A stretch of DNA of 64,000 bases from assembly GCA_963921305.4 (NCBI GenBank), contig CAWUEX030000003.1, forward strand, positions 372,001 to 436,000, given 5' to 3'. Of this stretch, positions 35,977-45,377 are shown piece by piece (position 1 is the stretch's first letter; each line of letters starts with the position of its first letter). This stretch comes from CAWUEX02 sp963921305. Lineage in GTDB: Bacteria; Pseudomonadota; Alphaproteobacteria; Rhodospirillales; Rhodospirillaceae. A model generated the notes under the pieces. The model did not search any database and was not told where the DNA came from. It worked only from the letters and a program-made list of their open reading frames with translations. A program made the position numbers and the translations under genes.

Positions 35977-37326
35977 GTGACACCGATACAAAGCAAAAAT
36001 GCGGCGTCTACTTACTCTTCGAATTCCGAAGGTCATGCTCCGTCGCTGCCGGCGGACCACCCCTTGCGCAGCCAGTTGAATGACGAGATACACGCGCGGC
36101 CGCCCGAGCCGATAGCGGCTCCATGCCGCGTTTCGTACCTGGCTCTGTGGTCTGACGATGCAGCTAGCGAAAACGACATTGAGCCCATCGTTGATTTGGC
36201 CCAGCGCTTTGGCGCCACCCCACCACAGCCGGGCGCGAACCACTATGTCGCAGATTTGGGTCCATTTCGCGTCAAGTGGGAACGGCATACCGAGTTTTCC
36301 CGCTATACCTTTTTTGTAAGCGGAAACGGGGAGGACATTTTTTCAGAACCGGCCATAAAAATAGTGCCGACCGACTGGCTGTCTGCCCTGATGGGGCAGG
36401 TCATCGTTGCAGCGCATGTCGCTGTGGTCGGGAGTGAAATTCAACTGCCCGAGTACGACACACTATCGCGAGAGTATTTCAACGGTAACGTCCTGGTCGG
36501 CGCCTCAATAGCCGGCAATCAAGGACGCGCGCTCACGGACTTCCGCGTCAGCACTGACGGGTTCAGCCGGTTTATTGTCCAGAATCGCGACATGACTGAA
36601 CGCCAACTCGGTCGCAACGTTCAAAGACTACTTGAGATGGACACGTATCGTATCATGGCGCTGCTCGCGCTTCCGGTTGCGCGGGATTTAAATCCCTTTT
36701 TGACCAGTAGCGAGAAAGAGATCGCGTCCATTATCACGAATATGGCTACCATAAGTGAGGACCAAGAACCCGCCCTTCTCGACCAGTTGACCCTTCTCCA
36801 AGCGGCGATCGAAAGCCGTCACGCCGAGACACACTTTCGCTTCAGCGCTGCGGCTGCCTACTACAGGCTGGTCAAACACCGGATCGAGGAAATTCGCGAA
36901 CATCGCATTGAAGGTCTCCCAACGTTCGAAGAATTCACGGGGCGGCGCCTGGCTCCGGCCATGAACACATGCGACTCAACTGTGCAGCGCCAAGACGCGC
37001 TGTCCGAGCGAGTGGCACGCGCAACTCAACTGTTGTCGACGCGTGTCGAAATGGGAAGCCGTGCGCAAAACCAAGCGGTTCTAAATTCACTTAACAGACG
37101 CGCCAAACTGCAGCTCCGCCTACAAGAAACAGTGGAAGGGTTGTCCATTGCGGCCATCACATATTATGGCGTTGGTCTGGTTGGCTACGCCGTAAAAGGT
37201 CTGAAGGCCTCCGGGGTCGAGATAGATACGGACTTGGCGACGGGGATTAGCGTTCCGGTTGTCGTGATACTGGCAGCCTGGTCCGTGCGAAAAATTCGCC
37301 GCATGGTTGCCCAACGAGAAGACTAA
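35977..37326 (+). CDS. DUF3422 family protein
   Basis: 449 residues, GTG start. The DUF3422 signature HPLRSQLNDEIHARPPEPI with HTEFSRYTFF is near the N-terminus, and hydrophobic helices are present at the C-terminus (SIAAITYYGVGLVGYAVKG and VVVILAAWSVRKIRR). This proteobacterial family is an uncharacterised, probably membrane-anchored, protein. It converges with idi with a four-base overlap of stops and is not obviously part of the photosynthesis cluster. Confidence 0.85.
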   Translation: MTPIQSKNAASTYSSNSEGHAPSLPADHPLRSQLNDEIHARPPEPIAAPCRVSYLALWSDDAASENDIEPIVDLAQRFGATPPQPGANHYVADLGPFRVKWERHTEFSRYTFFVSGNGEDIFSEPAIKIVPTDWLSALMGQVIVAAHVAVVGSEIQLPEYDTLSREYFNGNVLVGASIAGNQGRALTDFRVSTDGFSRFIVQNRDMTERQLGRNVQRLLEMDTYRIMALLALPVARDLNPFLTSSEKEIASIITNMATISEDQEPALLDQLTLLQAAIESRHAETHFRFSAAAAYYRLVKHRIEEIREHRIEGLPTFEEFTGRRLAPAMNTCDSTVQRQDALSERVARATQLLSTRVEMGSRAQNQAVLNSLNRRAKLQLRLQETVEGLSIAAITYYGVGLVGYAVKGLKASGVEIDTDLATGISVPVVVILAAWSVRKIRRMVAQRED

Positions 37327-37880
37327 AGACCAAGCTTCTTCCAATTCTGGGCGTATAGAAGAAACCATGGTGCGTAAGCACCAGGGTTGGTTTTTATGTC
37401 GGCCTGCAAGGCGTCTAAGCGCACCCAACGTGTTCCTGCCACTTCTCTTGGATTGGGAGAGATTGGCGTTGTGAGTTGGTCAACTTCACCACGAAAAATA
37501 TGTACGCGTTCATGCTCAATGAGACCACATGTCACATCGACACGATATTCAAATATATTTGCCTCAGTTAGCTCAACCTTAAGGCCGAGCTCTTCGACAA
37601 GGCGGCGGTGAGCCGCATCGGCCACATCTTCAGCCCAGCGCGGGTGAGTACAGCAGGTATTCGCCCACAACAGTCCGCTGTGATATTTCGTCGCCGCGCG
37701 CTGTTGGATGAGCAAGCATCCGTTTGAGAATACAAATGTCGAAACAGCCGCATGCAGCTGGCCAGACTGATGCGCGGCAATTTTCTCTATCGGAAACAAG
37801 GTGCCGTCGTCAGCTATGGCAGGAATATAGATCTTATCGTCAGCGTCTGAGTGTTCTAATGCCACCGGTTTTCTAGTCAT
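37323..37880 (-). CDS. idi: Isopentenyl-diphosphate delta-isomerase, type 1
   Basis: 185 residues from the ATG at 37880, which overlaps the puhE stop by eight bases. The Nudix-like type 1 isomerase motifs are clear: LLWANTCCTHPRW with the catalytic cysteine, RRLVEELGLK and GLIEHERVHIFRGE with the catalytic glutamate. It interconverts IPP and DMAPP, feeding carotenoid and phytyl side-chain synthesis. It is the last gene of the lhaA-puh operon, as in several purple bacteria. Confidence 0.92.
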   Translation of the reverse strand: MTRKPVALEHSDADDKIYIPAIADDGTLFPIEKIAAHQSGQLHAAVSTFVFSNGCLLIQQRAATKYHSGLLWANTCCTHPRWAEDVADAAHRRLVEELGLKVELTEANIFEYRVDVTCGLIEHERVHIFRGEVDQLTTPISPNPREVAGTRWVRLDALQADIKTNPGAYAPWFLLYAQNWKKLGL

Positions 37881-38652
37881 GCCTCTGTTTCGACGCGATT
37901 GCCTGATTCGCCCAGCTCCACAGTGCTGCATCGCGAAACGGTATCACCATAAACAAATGCTCCAGGACCGCTAACGCCATCAGCGTACAACCAAGTACAT
38001 ATCCGACAGGACTGGCTCCACTCTGCATAGCCTGACCGGCCTCAACAGCGAGGAAACCCGCAACGACGATCCCGCCAACGACAGAGAATGGAAACAGCGG
38101 ATTGAGTTTGCGGCGACGAAAGTAAGTTTTCAGATAAGCGAGGTGAACCGGTATCAATTCATCGTTTATGTATGGGACACCTAGAAAAATATTGAGCTTG
38201 GCACTGATGCGCATGCCCATGAGAACCAAGAATGTGACGGCAGCAGTCTCGTTGGCGCCGTCCATAGTCAGGCCGATGATCACAACAGCACCAGAGACAA
38301 TGGCGATTTCATGATAAAGCAACGTTTGTGTTGCATACCAAAACCGACGCCAGCCACGAATACCAGAGGAACATGGTAAACGGCGCGGCCCCGTGACATA
38401 GCCAAGCAGGAAACTTGTCTCTATCCAGGCCCAGGCCAACAACACACAGACGAAAGCCAGATAGGCCCCCGCTGCACTCTGATCTGCTGCGCTAGTGTAA
38501 ACGCCGTATATTGCGAGAGGAAGCAGCCCACTGATGCCGGCCATGGTCCATTTATGGGTAGAACGCCGGAGGCCGCCAAGCGCAAGAATAATACCGGTGC
38601 TGGCATACCATAGAATGACCGCTGCCAACGCAGTCAGCGCATGTTCAATCAC
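37873..38652 (-). CDS. puhE: Photosynthetic complex assembly protein PuhE
   Basis: 259 residues with about seven hydrophobic segments. The sequence resembles PuhE (DUF3623): the SFLLGYVTGPRRLPC-type loop, the FWYATQTLLYHEIAI helix and RISAKLNIFLGVPYINDELIPVHLAYLKTYF. PuhE affects reaction-centre and LH1 assembly in Rhodobacter. It lies 10 bases after puhC. Confidence 0.9.
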   Translation of the reverse strand: MIEHALTALAAVILWYASTGIILALGGLRRSTHKWTMAGISGLLPLAIYGVYTSAADQSAAGAYLAFVCVLLAWAWIETSFLLGYVTGPRRLPCSSGIRGWRRFWYATQTLLYHEIAIVSGAVVIIGLTMDGANETAAVTFLVLMGMRISAKLNIFLGVPYINDELIPVHLAYLKTYFRRRKLNPLFPFSVVGGIVVAGFLAVEAGQAMQSGASPVGYVLGCTLMALAVLEHLFMVIPFRDAALWSWANQAIASKQRHD

Positions 38653-38661
38653 GGTGCACCA

Positions 38662-39129
38662 CTACAAGCTATCTGGCAAAAAACGCTCAAACACGGCCTT
38701 GTTCGCAGGACCAAAAGCGCCGAGATTAATCACGACGCCGGTTTCCACATCTTGAATAGAAATACGAGCGTCTTCCCAGCGCACAAGTCTGAACACCGGA
38801 TCACCCTCATAGCCATCACGGCGACGGTTAAAGGACATGCTCATAAGCACGGTCTTAACAAACCCATCACTGGGTTCGAGGACAGCAATCCGCTCCCCCG
38901 TCTCTGCGTCGACAACTGCTATCGCTTCGCCCTGGGCATTGACAGGAAACCGAACCATGCGCTCATCAACTGCAGAAACTTCAGCGAACATTCCCGGGTC
39001 TGGCGGACTAACGCTTTTCTGGTACTGATTGAATCCGACAATAATGATCGTCGTCGCGATCAGTATTCCCGCGCCGATGATGGCACCACGCGGGACCATT
39101 TGTTGATGGTGATGATGATGTCCTGACAT
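38662..39129 (-). CDS. puhC: Photosynthetic complex assembly protein PuhC
   Basis: 155 residues with one N-terminal membrane helix (AIIGAGILIATTIIIVGF) and a periplasmic domain ending FGPANKAVFERFLPDSL. The pattern LVRWEDARISIQDVETG is typical of PuhC. The N-terminus begins with a natural run of five histidines (MSGHHHHHQQ). PuhC supports RC-LH1 assembly. It lies 15 bases after puhB. Confidence 0.88.
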   Translation of the reverse strand: MSGHHHHHQQMVPRGAIIGAGILIATTIIIVGFNQYQKSVSPPDPGMFAEVSAVDERMVRFPVNAQGEAIAVVDAETGERIAVLEPSDGFVKTVLMSMSFNRRRDGYEGDPVFRLVRWEDARISIQDVETGVVINLGAFGPANKAVFERFLPDSL

Positions 39130-39144
39130 TTCCGGATCCCTCGA

Positions 39145-39819
39145 TCAGGCCATGGCGCCCGCGCTGGCCTTTCCGTCCTCAACGGTGGATCCTGAACTTT
39201 CCGGTTGAGGGTCCGTAGCGGCCCCTCCTTCGGCGTCAACCAGGGCTCTAGATAAGATACCCGCCACCGAGGCGGCGTCCGGCACGGCACGCAGCATTGG
39301 CTCCGGTATACGGTATCGCCACGGCCTCACGTGAGGCCACAAATGAACGTAGCCGAGCCGCTCCGGCCCTTTTAGCGTCAGTGGAATATCCCCCGTCCCC
39401 AGCATACGGGACCGCAACGCGGCGGATGCGACAGCTTTAAAAGGAACATTTATGGTCGTCGATAAAGCAATGCCAATACGCATCACGACGCGGCGATTGG
39501 TGATGGTGTACAAAGTTGTCTTGGCAGAATACCAGCCAATGATCGATAGAATCAGAACGGCAGACACCAGAAGCGGCCAGAGCGAGAGCGCCGCAACCAT
39601 GGCCTCGGTGATCGTATCGCCTGCCTGAGTACGAGCATACAAGCGCCATGCCATGAGAAGCACGAAGTAGACGAGCACACCGCCGACGTAGAAGGCACTG
39701 AGGGTCAGTACCTTCCAGTTCGGCGCACCTTGCCAAAGAATCCGTTCGCCATCTGGCAGCTCTTCTGGCAGGCCGGGAACGGGTTCAAAATCAAAGTGAT
39801 CGTCTTCCGCGTGACTCAC
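39145..39819 (-). CDS. puhB: Photosynthetic complex assembly protein PuhB
   Basis: 224 residues. The N-terminus FEPVPGLPEELPDGERILWQG is the PuhB signature, two membrane helices follow, and a PH-like domain reads YTITNRRVVMRIGIALSTTINVPF. PuhB is a reaction-centre assembly factor. The start overlaps the puhA stop (ATGA), so the two are translationally coupled. Confidence 0.92.
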   Translation of the reverse strand: MSHAEDDHFDFEPVPGLPEELPDGERILWQGAPNWKVLTLSAFYVGGVLVYFVLLMAWRLYARTQAGDTITEAMVAALSLWPLLVSAVLILSIIGWYSAKTTLYTITNRRVVMRIGIALSTTINVPFKAVASAALRSRMLGTGDIPLTLKGPERLGYVHLWPHVRPWRYRIPEPMLRAVPDAASVAGILSRALVDAEGGAATDPQPESSGSTVEDGKASAGAMA

Positions 39820-40580
39820 AGCAGAGGTTCAGCCCGATCCGGTGTCGCATAGAGGAACCCTCCACCGTAGTAGGCTACGATGCGCTCTTCCTCATACAAC
39901 GTGACCTGGTCCGGGTTCGCCGTGCCAGGCACCTGAGCGAATTGCGCACCGGTGATGGCATCTACGGCGACATAGCTACGCGCACCTTTTATCAACGCCA
40001 TTGTCATCGGCAGCAGCACTTTGCGGCCACCAGTTTCGACCTCCAGATAGCGGATCATCGCTTCCGGTTTGTCGATCCAAACATCGCTGACTGTCCCAGC
40101 CTCAGCGCCGTCACACCCGACGACTTTCATACCACGCGGGTCTTTATCACCCGGCGCGATTGAAAAATTAGGCACGGTCCGCATCGGAACAATCTTTGGG
40201 GATCCGTCATTGCAGACATCAACCACATTGCTGCGTTCAGCCCACGCTCCCGGGCCGACACCGTCAACCATCGGATTGCCCGTTGGTTCGGACGGAGAGC
40301 CAGGTGAAGGCGCCGTGCGCTTCAACGCCAGGTCTCGCGTCTCTCTGGCACCACTAGGTGCGGACACAGTCCCATGACCATGGGCCAGGGAGAATGTCTT
40401 GGGTGACGGGAAGAATATAAAAGACCCGGGATTTTGTAGCCGCCCGGAATCATCTGCTTCTAGCGGATAACCCTCGCGGCGATCTTCTCGCCGCAGATAC
40501 AGGATCAGCGCAGCAAAAAACAAAAAGAACAGACAGACCACGATGAAGGCAAAATCCATCTCAGCCAGTGTCGTATACAT
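39816..40580 (-). CDS. puhA: Photosynthetic reaction centre H subunit
   Basis: 254 residues, the normal length. One membrane helix near the N-terminus (FAFIVVCLFFLFFAALILYLRRE) is followed by REGYPLE and the cytoplasmic PRC-barrel domain (DVWIDKPEAMIRYLEVE). The H subunit caps L and M on the cytoplasmic side and guides proton transfer to QB. It lies 27 bases after lhaA. Confidence 0.95.
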   Translation of the reverse strand: MYTTLAEMDFAFIVVCLFFLFFAALILYLRREDRREGYPLEADDSGRLQNPGSFIFFPSPKTFSLAHGHGTVSAPSGARETRDLALKRTAPSPGSPSEPTGNPMVDGVGPGAWAERSNVVDVCNDGSPKIVPMRTVPNFSIAPGDKDPRGMKVVGCDGAEAGTVSDVWIDKPEAMIRYLEVETGGRKVLLPMTMALIKGARSYVAVDAITGAQFAQVPGTANPDQVTLYEEERIVAYYGGGFLYATPDRAEPLL

Positions 40581-40607
40581 GTCTTTCTCCCTCCACCATT
40601 TTGGCCT

Positions 40608-42059
40608 TTAAGCCGAATGCGTCACAGTTCGAAATGAATCAGTTTCCGGTTTTCCAGTCTCGGGCCGCCGCCGCACCATCGGTCCGATAGCTGCGAGGGC
40701 TGCGAACAGCAAAAAAATCTCGATATGATAGACAATCCCGTACGCGTTCGTTGGCGTTGATAATACCTCGCCAAGCATACCTTTGTCTGCCAATACATTC
40801 ATCAGGTCCCGAATCAAGCCCCCAAGGGCGATGGCTACACCTGCGGCTGTCGCCTGCACCGATCCCCAGGCACCAAGCGCTAACCCATTGCGTTTCTTAG
40901 TGTCTATGCTCATGGCAGCGGTTAATGTTGCAACTGCGAACAAGCCGGTTCCAAAGCCAATAAACACCGTGCCAACCCGGAAAATCCACCCGGACTCCAG
41001 AGGCGCAGCAAATATGATCGCGGCAAATCCTGGAACGCCGATCAACAGCCCGTACGCTGCGAGCCGGTAAGGGTCGGATCCGCGCAGCAACATTCTCGCT
41101 GCGAAGGCAAAAGCTAGAATGGAACTAAAACCGAGAAGGCCGGTCAGCAAGGACGTCTGCGCGACAGACAGACCCAATATCTCACCGCCATAGGGCTCCA
41201 ACAAAACGTCTTGCATGCTGAATGCCATTGTCCCGAGACCAATCGCGATGAGAAACCGTTTGGCTCCGGGAATGCTGACAAAGGTACGCCATTCCGTCCA
41301 AAAATCAGGATCGTCTTTTCTCGACGGCAAAGTGTCTTGCGGATTGCGAGCCTCTTGTTTCCACAAGGCGATGACGTTGAACACCATTGTTAACAGTGCT
41401 GCGCCTTGCACCACTTGAATGAGGCGTAGTGGACTGAAGTCGGTTAACAAGACAAAAAATGCCAGGCCGCTGATAAACATGCCGACCAGCTGCATGACCA
41501 GCATGAGTGCGACAATGCGCGGCCGATCTTCTGTTTTGACGAGGTCGGTCGACAGTGCAAATCCTGCGGTCTGAGTGACCTGCATACCGGCGCCGACCAT
41601 GAGGAACGCTAACGCCGCGGCGACCATCCCGACTTGCACTGGAGCGCCGTTGTCACCGGACAAAACCATTAATGCAAACGGCATAAAGGCGAAGCCGCCA
41701 AACTGGATCAGCGTCCCGAACCAAATGTATGGAACGCGCCGCCAACCCAAAAAAGATTTGTGATGATCAGACTTAAATCCGATGAGGGCTCTGAACGGCG
41801 CGAACACAAGCGGCAATGCGACCATGACGGCCACCAGAGCGGCGGGGACGTTGAGCTCGACAATCATGACACGATTAAGCGTGCCTACCGTGAGCGCCAT
41901 CGCCATTCCAACCGACACTTGGAACAGCGACAAACGGAGCAGCCTGGACAGGGGAAGTTCATCTGTCGCTGCATCGGCAAACGGCAAGAAAACAGTGCTG
42001 ACGTTTTTCCAGATCAGCTTGAACTCAGTCACGCCGCCTTCGCGTCCGTGTCTGTCCAT
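40608..42059 (-). CDS. lhaA: LH1 assembly protein LhaA (PucC/BCH family MFS)
   Basis: 483 residues with 12 membrane helices. Features are LSRLLRLSLFQVSVGMAMALTVGTLNRVMIVELNVPA and FLGWRRVPYIWFGT, typical of the PucC/LhaA/Orf428 family, which is thought to deliver bacteriochlorophyll to LH complexes. The position immediately upstream of puhA identifies it as LhaA rather than PucC. GAGG precedes the ATG. It is the first gene of the leftward puh operon. Confidence 0.92.
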   Translation of the reverse strand: MDRHGREGGVTEFKLIWKNVSTVFLPFADAATDELPLSRLLRLSLFQVSVGMAMALTVGTLNRVMIVELNVPAALVAVMVALPLVFAPFRALIGFKSDHHKSFLGWRRVPYIWFGTLIQFGGFAFMPFALMVLSGDNGAPVQVGMVAAALAFLMVGAGMQVTQTAGFALSTDLVKTEDRPRIVALMLVMQLVGMFISGLAFFVLLTDFSPLRLIQVVQGAALLTMVFNVIALWKQEARNPQDTLPSRKDDPDFWTEWRTFVSIPGAKRFLIAIGLGTMAFSMQDVLLEPYGGEILGLSVAQTSLLTGLLGFSSILAFAFAARMLLRGSDPYRLAAYGLLIGVPGFAAIIFAAPLESGWIFRVGTVFIGFGTGLFAVATLTAAMSIDTKKRNGLALGAWGSVQATAAGVAIALGGLIRDLMNVLADKGMLGEVLSTPTNAYGIVYHIEIFLLFAALAAIGPMVRRRPETGKPETDSFRTVTHSA

Positions 42060-42431
42060 TTAGCGCCTCGTTACCTAGGACACATGCTTGCGCGCGCGCC
42101 CCTTTTTTCGCAGTTATCCCTTGGTAAAAAGTATATCCTCAAGGGACGGAAGGCCAGAAAAGATCAAATATTACTGGGGCTTTTGCGCTGCAACGCAGTT
42201 TCTTTCGCATCTGCGCAAAGGTTGCGCCAGCCCGTCATGCGCAGAGTTTCTTTGTCACGGCAGCCCACCCCGACTGCATGTCCCCGTCACAGCACTAATA
42301 GTCATTCTCTTATTGGGGTTTTTACGGGTTGTTCCCTCATGCCGGACCTTAAACCTATTGCCAATGGGCAGGCGCCGCATACCGCTTTAACTGAATTGAC
42401 AGGTTTGCATCAGCGCTTAGGCTGAGCGTCG
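42060..42431. other. Divergent photosynthesis promoter region (lhaA/bchG)
   Basis: 372 bases with no gene. It must hold promoters for the puh operon (minus) and the bchG operon (plus). TTGACA at 42396-42401 and TAGGCT at 42418-42423 resemble a sigma-70 promoter that would start transcription almost at the bchG ATG. No clear TGT-N12-ACA site of the PpsR/CrtJ type was found. Confidence 0.45.
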
Positions 42432-43334
42432 ATGGAAAAAGCAGCAACGATTGAACCGGTTCATCTCATACCTGCACCCAAGGCGGTACTTGAGCTCACC
42501 AAACCCGTAACGTGGTTCCCACCCATGTGGGCGTTCATGTGTGGTGTGGTGTCGTCCGGCCTTCCAATAGCCGATATCTGGCATCTCGCGTTGCTGGGTG
42601 CAGTGCTTGCAGGACCTCTGGCATGTGGTGCCAGCCAGATCATGAATGACTGGTGCGACCGGAGTGTCGACAGCATTAACGAGCCAACGCGCCCAATACC
42701 GTCCGGTCGCATCCCAGGCCAGTGGGGATTTTATCTCGCGCTCCTATGGTCAGGCATGGCGCTGGCCTTTTCATCCTTGTTGGGAGAATGGGTTCTGGGA
42801 GCCACAGCCCTGGGATTGGTATTTGGTTGGTTGTATAGCGCCCCGCCCTTTCGTTTGAAGCGCAGCGGCTGGTGGGGCCCTGGCATCGTGGGTTTCTCCT
42901 ATGAGGGCCTAGCCTGGTTTACCGGGGCGGCCGTTGTGGTTGGCGCTTTACCCGACCTCCGCATCGTCGCCCTTGCCGTGCTCTATAGCCTTGGCGCCCA
43001 CGGCATCATGACCTTGAACGATTTCAAGGCTGTCGAAGGTGACCGGCGGATGGGCATTCGCACGCTCCCGGCTGAACTCGGCGTCGAAAACGCAGCCTTT
43101 CTGTCCTGCATGGTGATGGGGGCACCGCAAATCGTGGTTGTCGCATTGATGCTGGACTGGGGAGTGATGTGGGCGGCGCTCACCATCGGGCTCTCAATCC
43201 TTGTGCAAATCGGATTGATGGTACGCTGGATGCAGGAGCCGGCGCGACTGGCTCCTTGGTTCAACTTAACGGGGGTTCTGATGTACGTGTCCGGTATGCT
43301 GGTTGCCGCCTTTGCGGTACGGACTGTGGTGTGA
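42432..43334 (+). CDS. bchG: Bacteriochlorophyll synthase (geranylgeranyl transferase)
   Basis: 300 residues, UbiA-type prenyltransferase. The two Asp-rich motifs are NDWCDRSVDSINEPTRPIPSGR (from residue 73) and NDFKAVEGDRRMGIRTLP (from residue 196). It attaches a C20 prenyl chain to bacteriochlorophyllide a in the membrane. No ribosome site is obvious before the ATG. It is the first gene of bchG-bchP-tspO; the PucC-like gene often found between bchG and bchP is absent here. Confidence 0.95.
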   Translation: MEKAATIEPVHLIPAPKAVLELTKPVTWFPPMWAFMCGVVSSGLPIADIWHLALLGAVLAGPLACGASQIMNDWCDRSVDSINEPTRPIPSGRIPGQWGFYLALLWSGMALAFSSLLGEWVLGATALGLVFGWLYSAPPFRLKRSGWWGPGIVGFSYEGLAWFTGAAVVVGALPDLRIVALAVLYSLGAHGIMTLNDFKAVEGDRRMGIRTLPAELGVENAAFLSCMVMGAPQIVVVALMLDWGVMWAALTIGLSILVQIGLMVRWMQEPARLAPWFNLTGVLMYVSGMLVAAFAVRTVV

Positions 43335-43344
43335 GTACGACACG

Positions 43345-44553
43345 ATGACGGCATCATCTCACCCAACATGGCCTGAACCATTCGATGTCGCCGTGATCGG
43401 CGGTGGACCCGCCGGTGCGACCGTGGCACATGAAATTGCCCTCCAGGGTAAGCGGGTTGCCTTATTGGAGCGCGGCGGTCGCATCAAACCCTGCGGTGGC
43501 GCTATCCCTCCACGGCTGATCAGAGATTTCGATATTCCCGAACATCTGCTGGTCGCAAAAGCGACGTCGGCCCGGATATTCTCCCCGTCCAACCGGTCTG
43601 TCGACATGCCCATTGAGGGCGGGTTCGTCGGCATGGTTGACCGCGACACGTTTGACGAATGGCTGCGTAACCGGGCAGCAGAGGCTGGGGCAGTCCGGGT
43701 CACAGCTGTGTTTGACCGCATTGATCGTGAAGATGGCGATTTATTGAGCGTGCGCTACCGCCCCGCCCGAAGTGAAGACGAAGCAACCTTGAAAGCGAGG
43801 TTCGTTGTCGGCGCGGACGGCGCGAACTCGACCGTAGCCCGGCAAGAACTGAGGTCCGGCGCCCGCGCTAAGCATGTCTTCGCGTATCATGAGATTATCG
43901 AGTCACCACCCAGCAGTGATGCATTCGATGGCAACCGCTGCGATATCTACTATCAAGGCGAATTATCACCGGATTTTTATGCTTGGGTGTTCCCGCACGG
44001 CAGAACAGCGAGCATAGGTGTGGGTAGCGCGAACAAAGGGTTTTCGCTGCGAAATGCCGTCGAGCAGTTGCGTGCCTCAACAGGGTTGTCGGACTGCACG
44101 ACCGTCCGGGTTGAGGGTGCGCCGATTCCGCTCAAGCCCATGAAAAAATGGGACAACGGCAAAGATGTCATCGTCGTCGGGGATGCGTCAGGAATCGTTG
44201 CACCTGCCTCTGGCGAAGGAATCTATTATGCGATGCTGGGCGGTCGGTATACCGCCGAAGCGGTCCTGTCGTATTTGACCTCCGGCAAGTCGAGGGACCT
44301 GGCGAAGGCACGCAAACGTTTTATGCGCCAGAATGGGCTCGTGTTCTGGATTCTCGGTGTCATGCAATATTTCTGGTACTCTAGCGATAAGCGGCGCGAA
44401 CGCTTCGTTACGATGTGTGCCGACCCAGATGTGCAGCGCCTCACATGGGAAGCCTACATGAACAAGAAGCTGGTTTTTGCAAACCCCCTTGGGCACATAA
44501 AAATCTTCTTCAAGGACCTTGGTCACCTGCTTGGGATCGGGCGTGCAAAGTGA
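43345..44553 (+). CDS. bchP: Geranylgeranyl-bacteriochlorophyll reductase
   Basis: 402 residues from the ATG at 43345. The FAD motif is GGGPAGATVAHEIALQGKRVALLERGG (from residue 20), followed by RIKPCGGAIPPRLI, which is conserved in BchP/ChlP, and GDASGIVAPASGEGIYYAM near residue 275. It reduces the geranylgeranyl tail to phytyl using NADPH. It lies 10 bases after bchG and its stop overlaps the tspO start. Confidence 0.94.
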   Translation: MTASSHPTWPEPFDVAVIGGGPAGATVAHEIALQGKRVALLERGGRIKPCGGAIPPRLIRDFDIPEHLLVAKATSARIFSPSNRSVDMPIEGGFVGMVDRDTFDEWLRNRAAEAGAVRVTAVFDRIDREDGDLLSVRYRPARSEDEATLKARFVVGADGANSTVARQELRSGARAKHVFAYHEIIESPPSSDAFDGNRCDIYYQGELSPDFYAWVFPHGRTASIGVGSANKGFSLRNAVEQLRASTGLSDCTTVRVEGAPIPLKPMKKWDNGKDVIVVGDASGIVAPASGEGIYYAMLGGRYTAEAVLSYLTSGKSRDLAKARKRFMRQNGLVFWILGVMQYFWYSSDKRRERFVTMCADPDVQRLTWEAYMNKKLVFANPLGHIKIFFKDLGHLLGIGRAK

Positions 44554-45038
44554 GATCTAACCCTAGGCGTTTGGATGCCGTTTTGGTCGCTGCGATGGCG
44601 GCGGTGCTGGTCGCGGCCGTTGGTGCCACTCTCACCGATCTCGGGCCTTGGTACCAAAACCTGACGCAGCCGTCTTGGAAGATCCCGGACCCGGCTTTCG
44701 GTGTAATTTGGACGGTTATTTTTTCTTTGTGCGCGCTTTCCGCTGCCGACAGCTGGCGTAACACACGTAGTCTGACGCGCCGGCAAACCCTCGTCGGCCT
44801 TTTTGCCTTCAACGGATTCCTGAATGTGGTGTGGAGTCTGTTGTTTTTTAAATTGCAGCGGCCCGACTTGGCACTATACGAGGTTGCCGTTCTGTGGCTG
44901 TCGATCGCGGTTTTAATCGCTTACATGTGGCCCACGGCCAAGAGGGCCAGTTTAATGTTGCTCCCCTATCTGGCGTGGGTCTCGACAGCAGCGTTGCTCA
45001 ACTATCAGGTGGTACAGCTGAACGGCCCGTTCGGCTGA
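44550..45038 (+). CDS. tspO: TspO/MBR family protein
   Basis: 162 residues from a GTG that overlaps the bchP stop (GTGA). Five membrane helices and the family residues are present: WYQNLTQPSWKIPDPAFGVIWT and NVVWSLLFF. TspO in Rhodobacter is an outer-membrane tetrapyrrole-linked sensor that represses pigment genes under oxygen. Placement with bchGP fits a role in tetrapyrrole balance here. Confidence 0.9.
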   Translation: MRSNPRRLDAVLVAAMAAVLVAAVGATLTDLGPWYQNLTQPSWKIPDPAFGVIWTVIFSLCALSAADSWRNTRSLTRRQTLVGLFAFNGFLNVVWSLLFFKLQRPDLALYEVAVLWLSIAVLIAYMWPTAKRASLMLLPYLAWVSTAALLNYQVVQLNGPFG

Positions 45039-45053
45039 GCACAGACCTTACGA

Positions 45054-45305
45054 ATGGAAGAGTGGCTAGCCTCCGGCCTGATTGTAGAAGTGATTCTCGG
45101 GATCATTGCCATCGAAGCTGCGGTCTTGGTGTACTGGGCGAAACATGACGCATTGCGGCTAGGCGTGTCTCTTGCCGCTGGCGCCTGTTTACTGATGGCG
45201 CTGCGCCAAGCCCTTGTGGACGCGTCATCGGCCAGCATTTTGATCTGGCTTGGTCTCGCCTTGCCGTTTCACCTTGCAGATCTTTGGTTCAGGCAAAAAA
45301 AATGA
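45054..45305 (+). CDS. Small membrane protein of unknown function
   Basis: 83 residues with two to three hydrophobic helices (LIVEVILGIIAIEAAVLVYW, GVSLAAGACLLMALRQALV, ILIWLGLALPFHLADLWF). It follows tspO by 15 bases. Its final codons overlap the intrinsic terminator that serves the opposite strand. Similar small orfs follow tspO or bchP in other purple bacteria, but I cannot name it. Confidence 0.65.
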   Translation: MEEWLASGLIVEVILGIIAIEAAVLVYWAKHDALRLGVSLAAGACLLMALRQALVDASSASILIWLGLALPFHLADLWFRQKK

Positions 45306-45330
45306 CCGGTGCGATGATAAGCACCGGTCA
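45295..45330 (-). terminator. Intrinsic terminator for the cytochrome c2 transcript
   Basis: On the minus strand, a perfect 10-base stem TGACCGGTGC/GCACCGGTCA (plus-strand arms 45303-45312 and 45321-45330) with an 8-base loop is followed by eight T residues (A-run 45295-45302 on plus). It lies 48 bases after the cytochrome stop and would end the puf transcript. Confidence 0.88.
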
Positions 45331-45377
45331 CTGTCGATTCGGTTTTAAGCGGTTCTTTTTGGTATGTCTTTCAGACT

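Noticed and set aside
35908..36288. Minus-strand open frame at the start of DUF3422
   Set aside because: It is a shadow of a conserved gene on the other strand.
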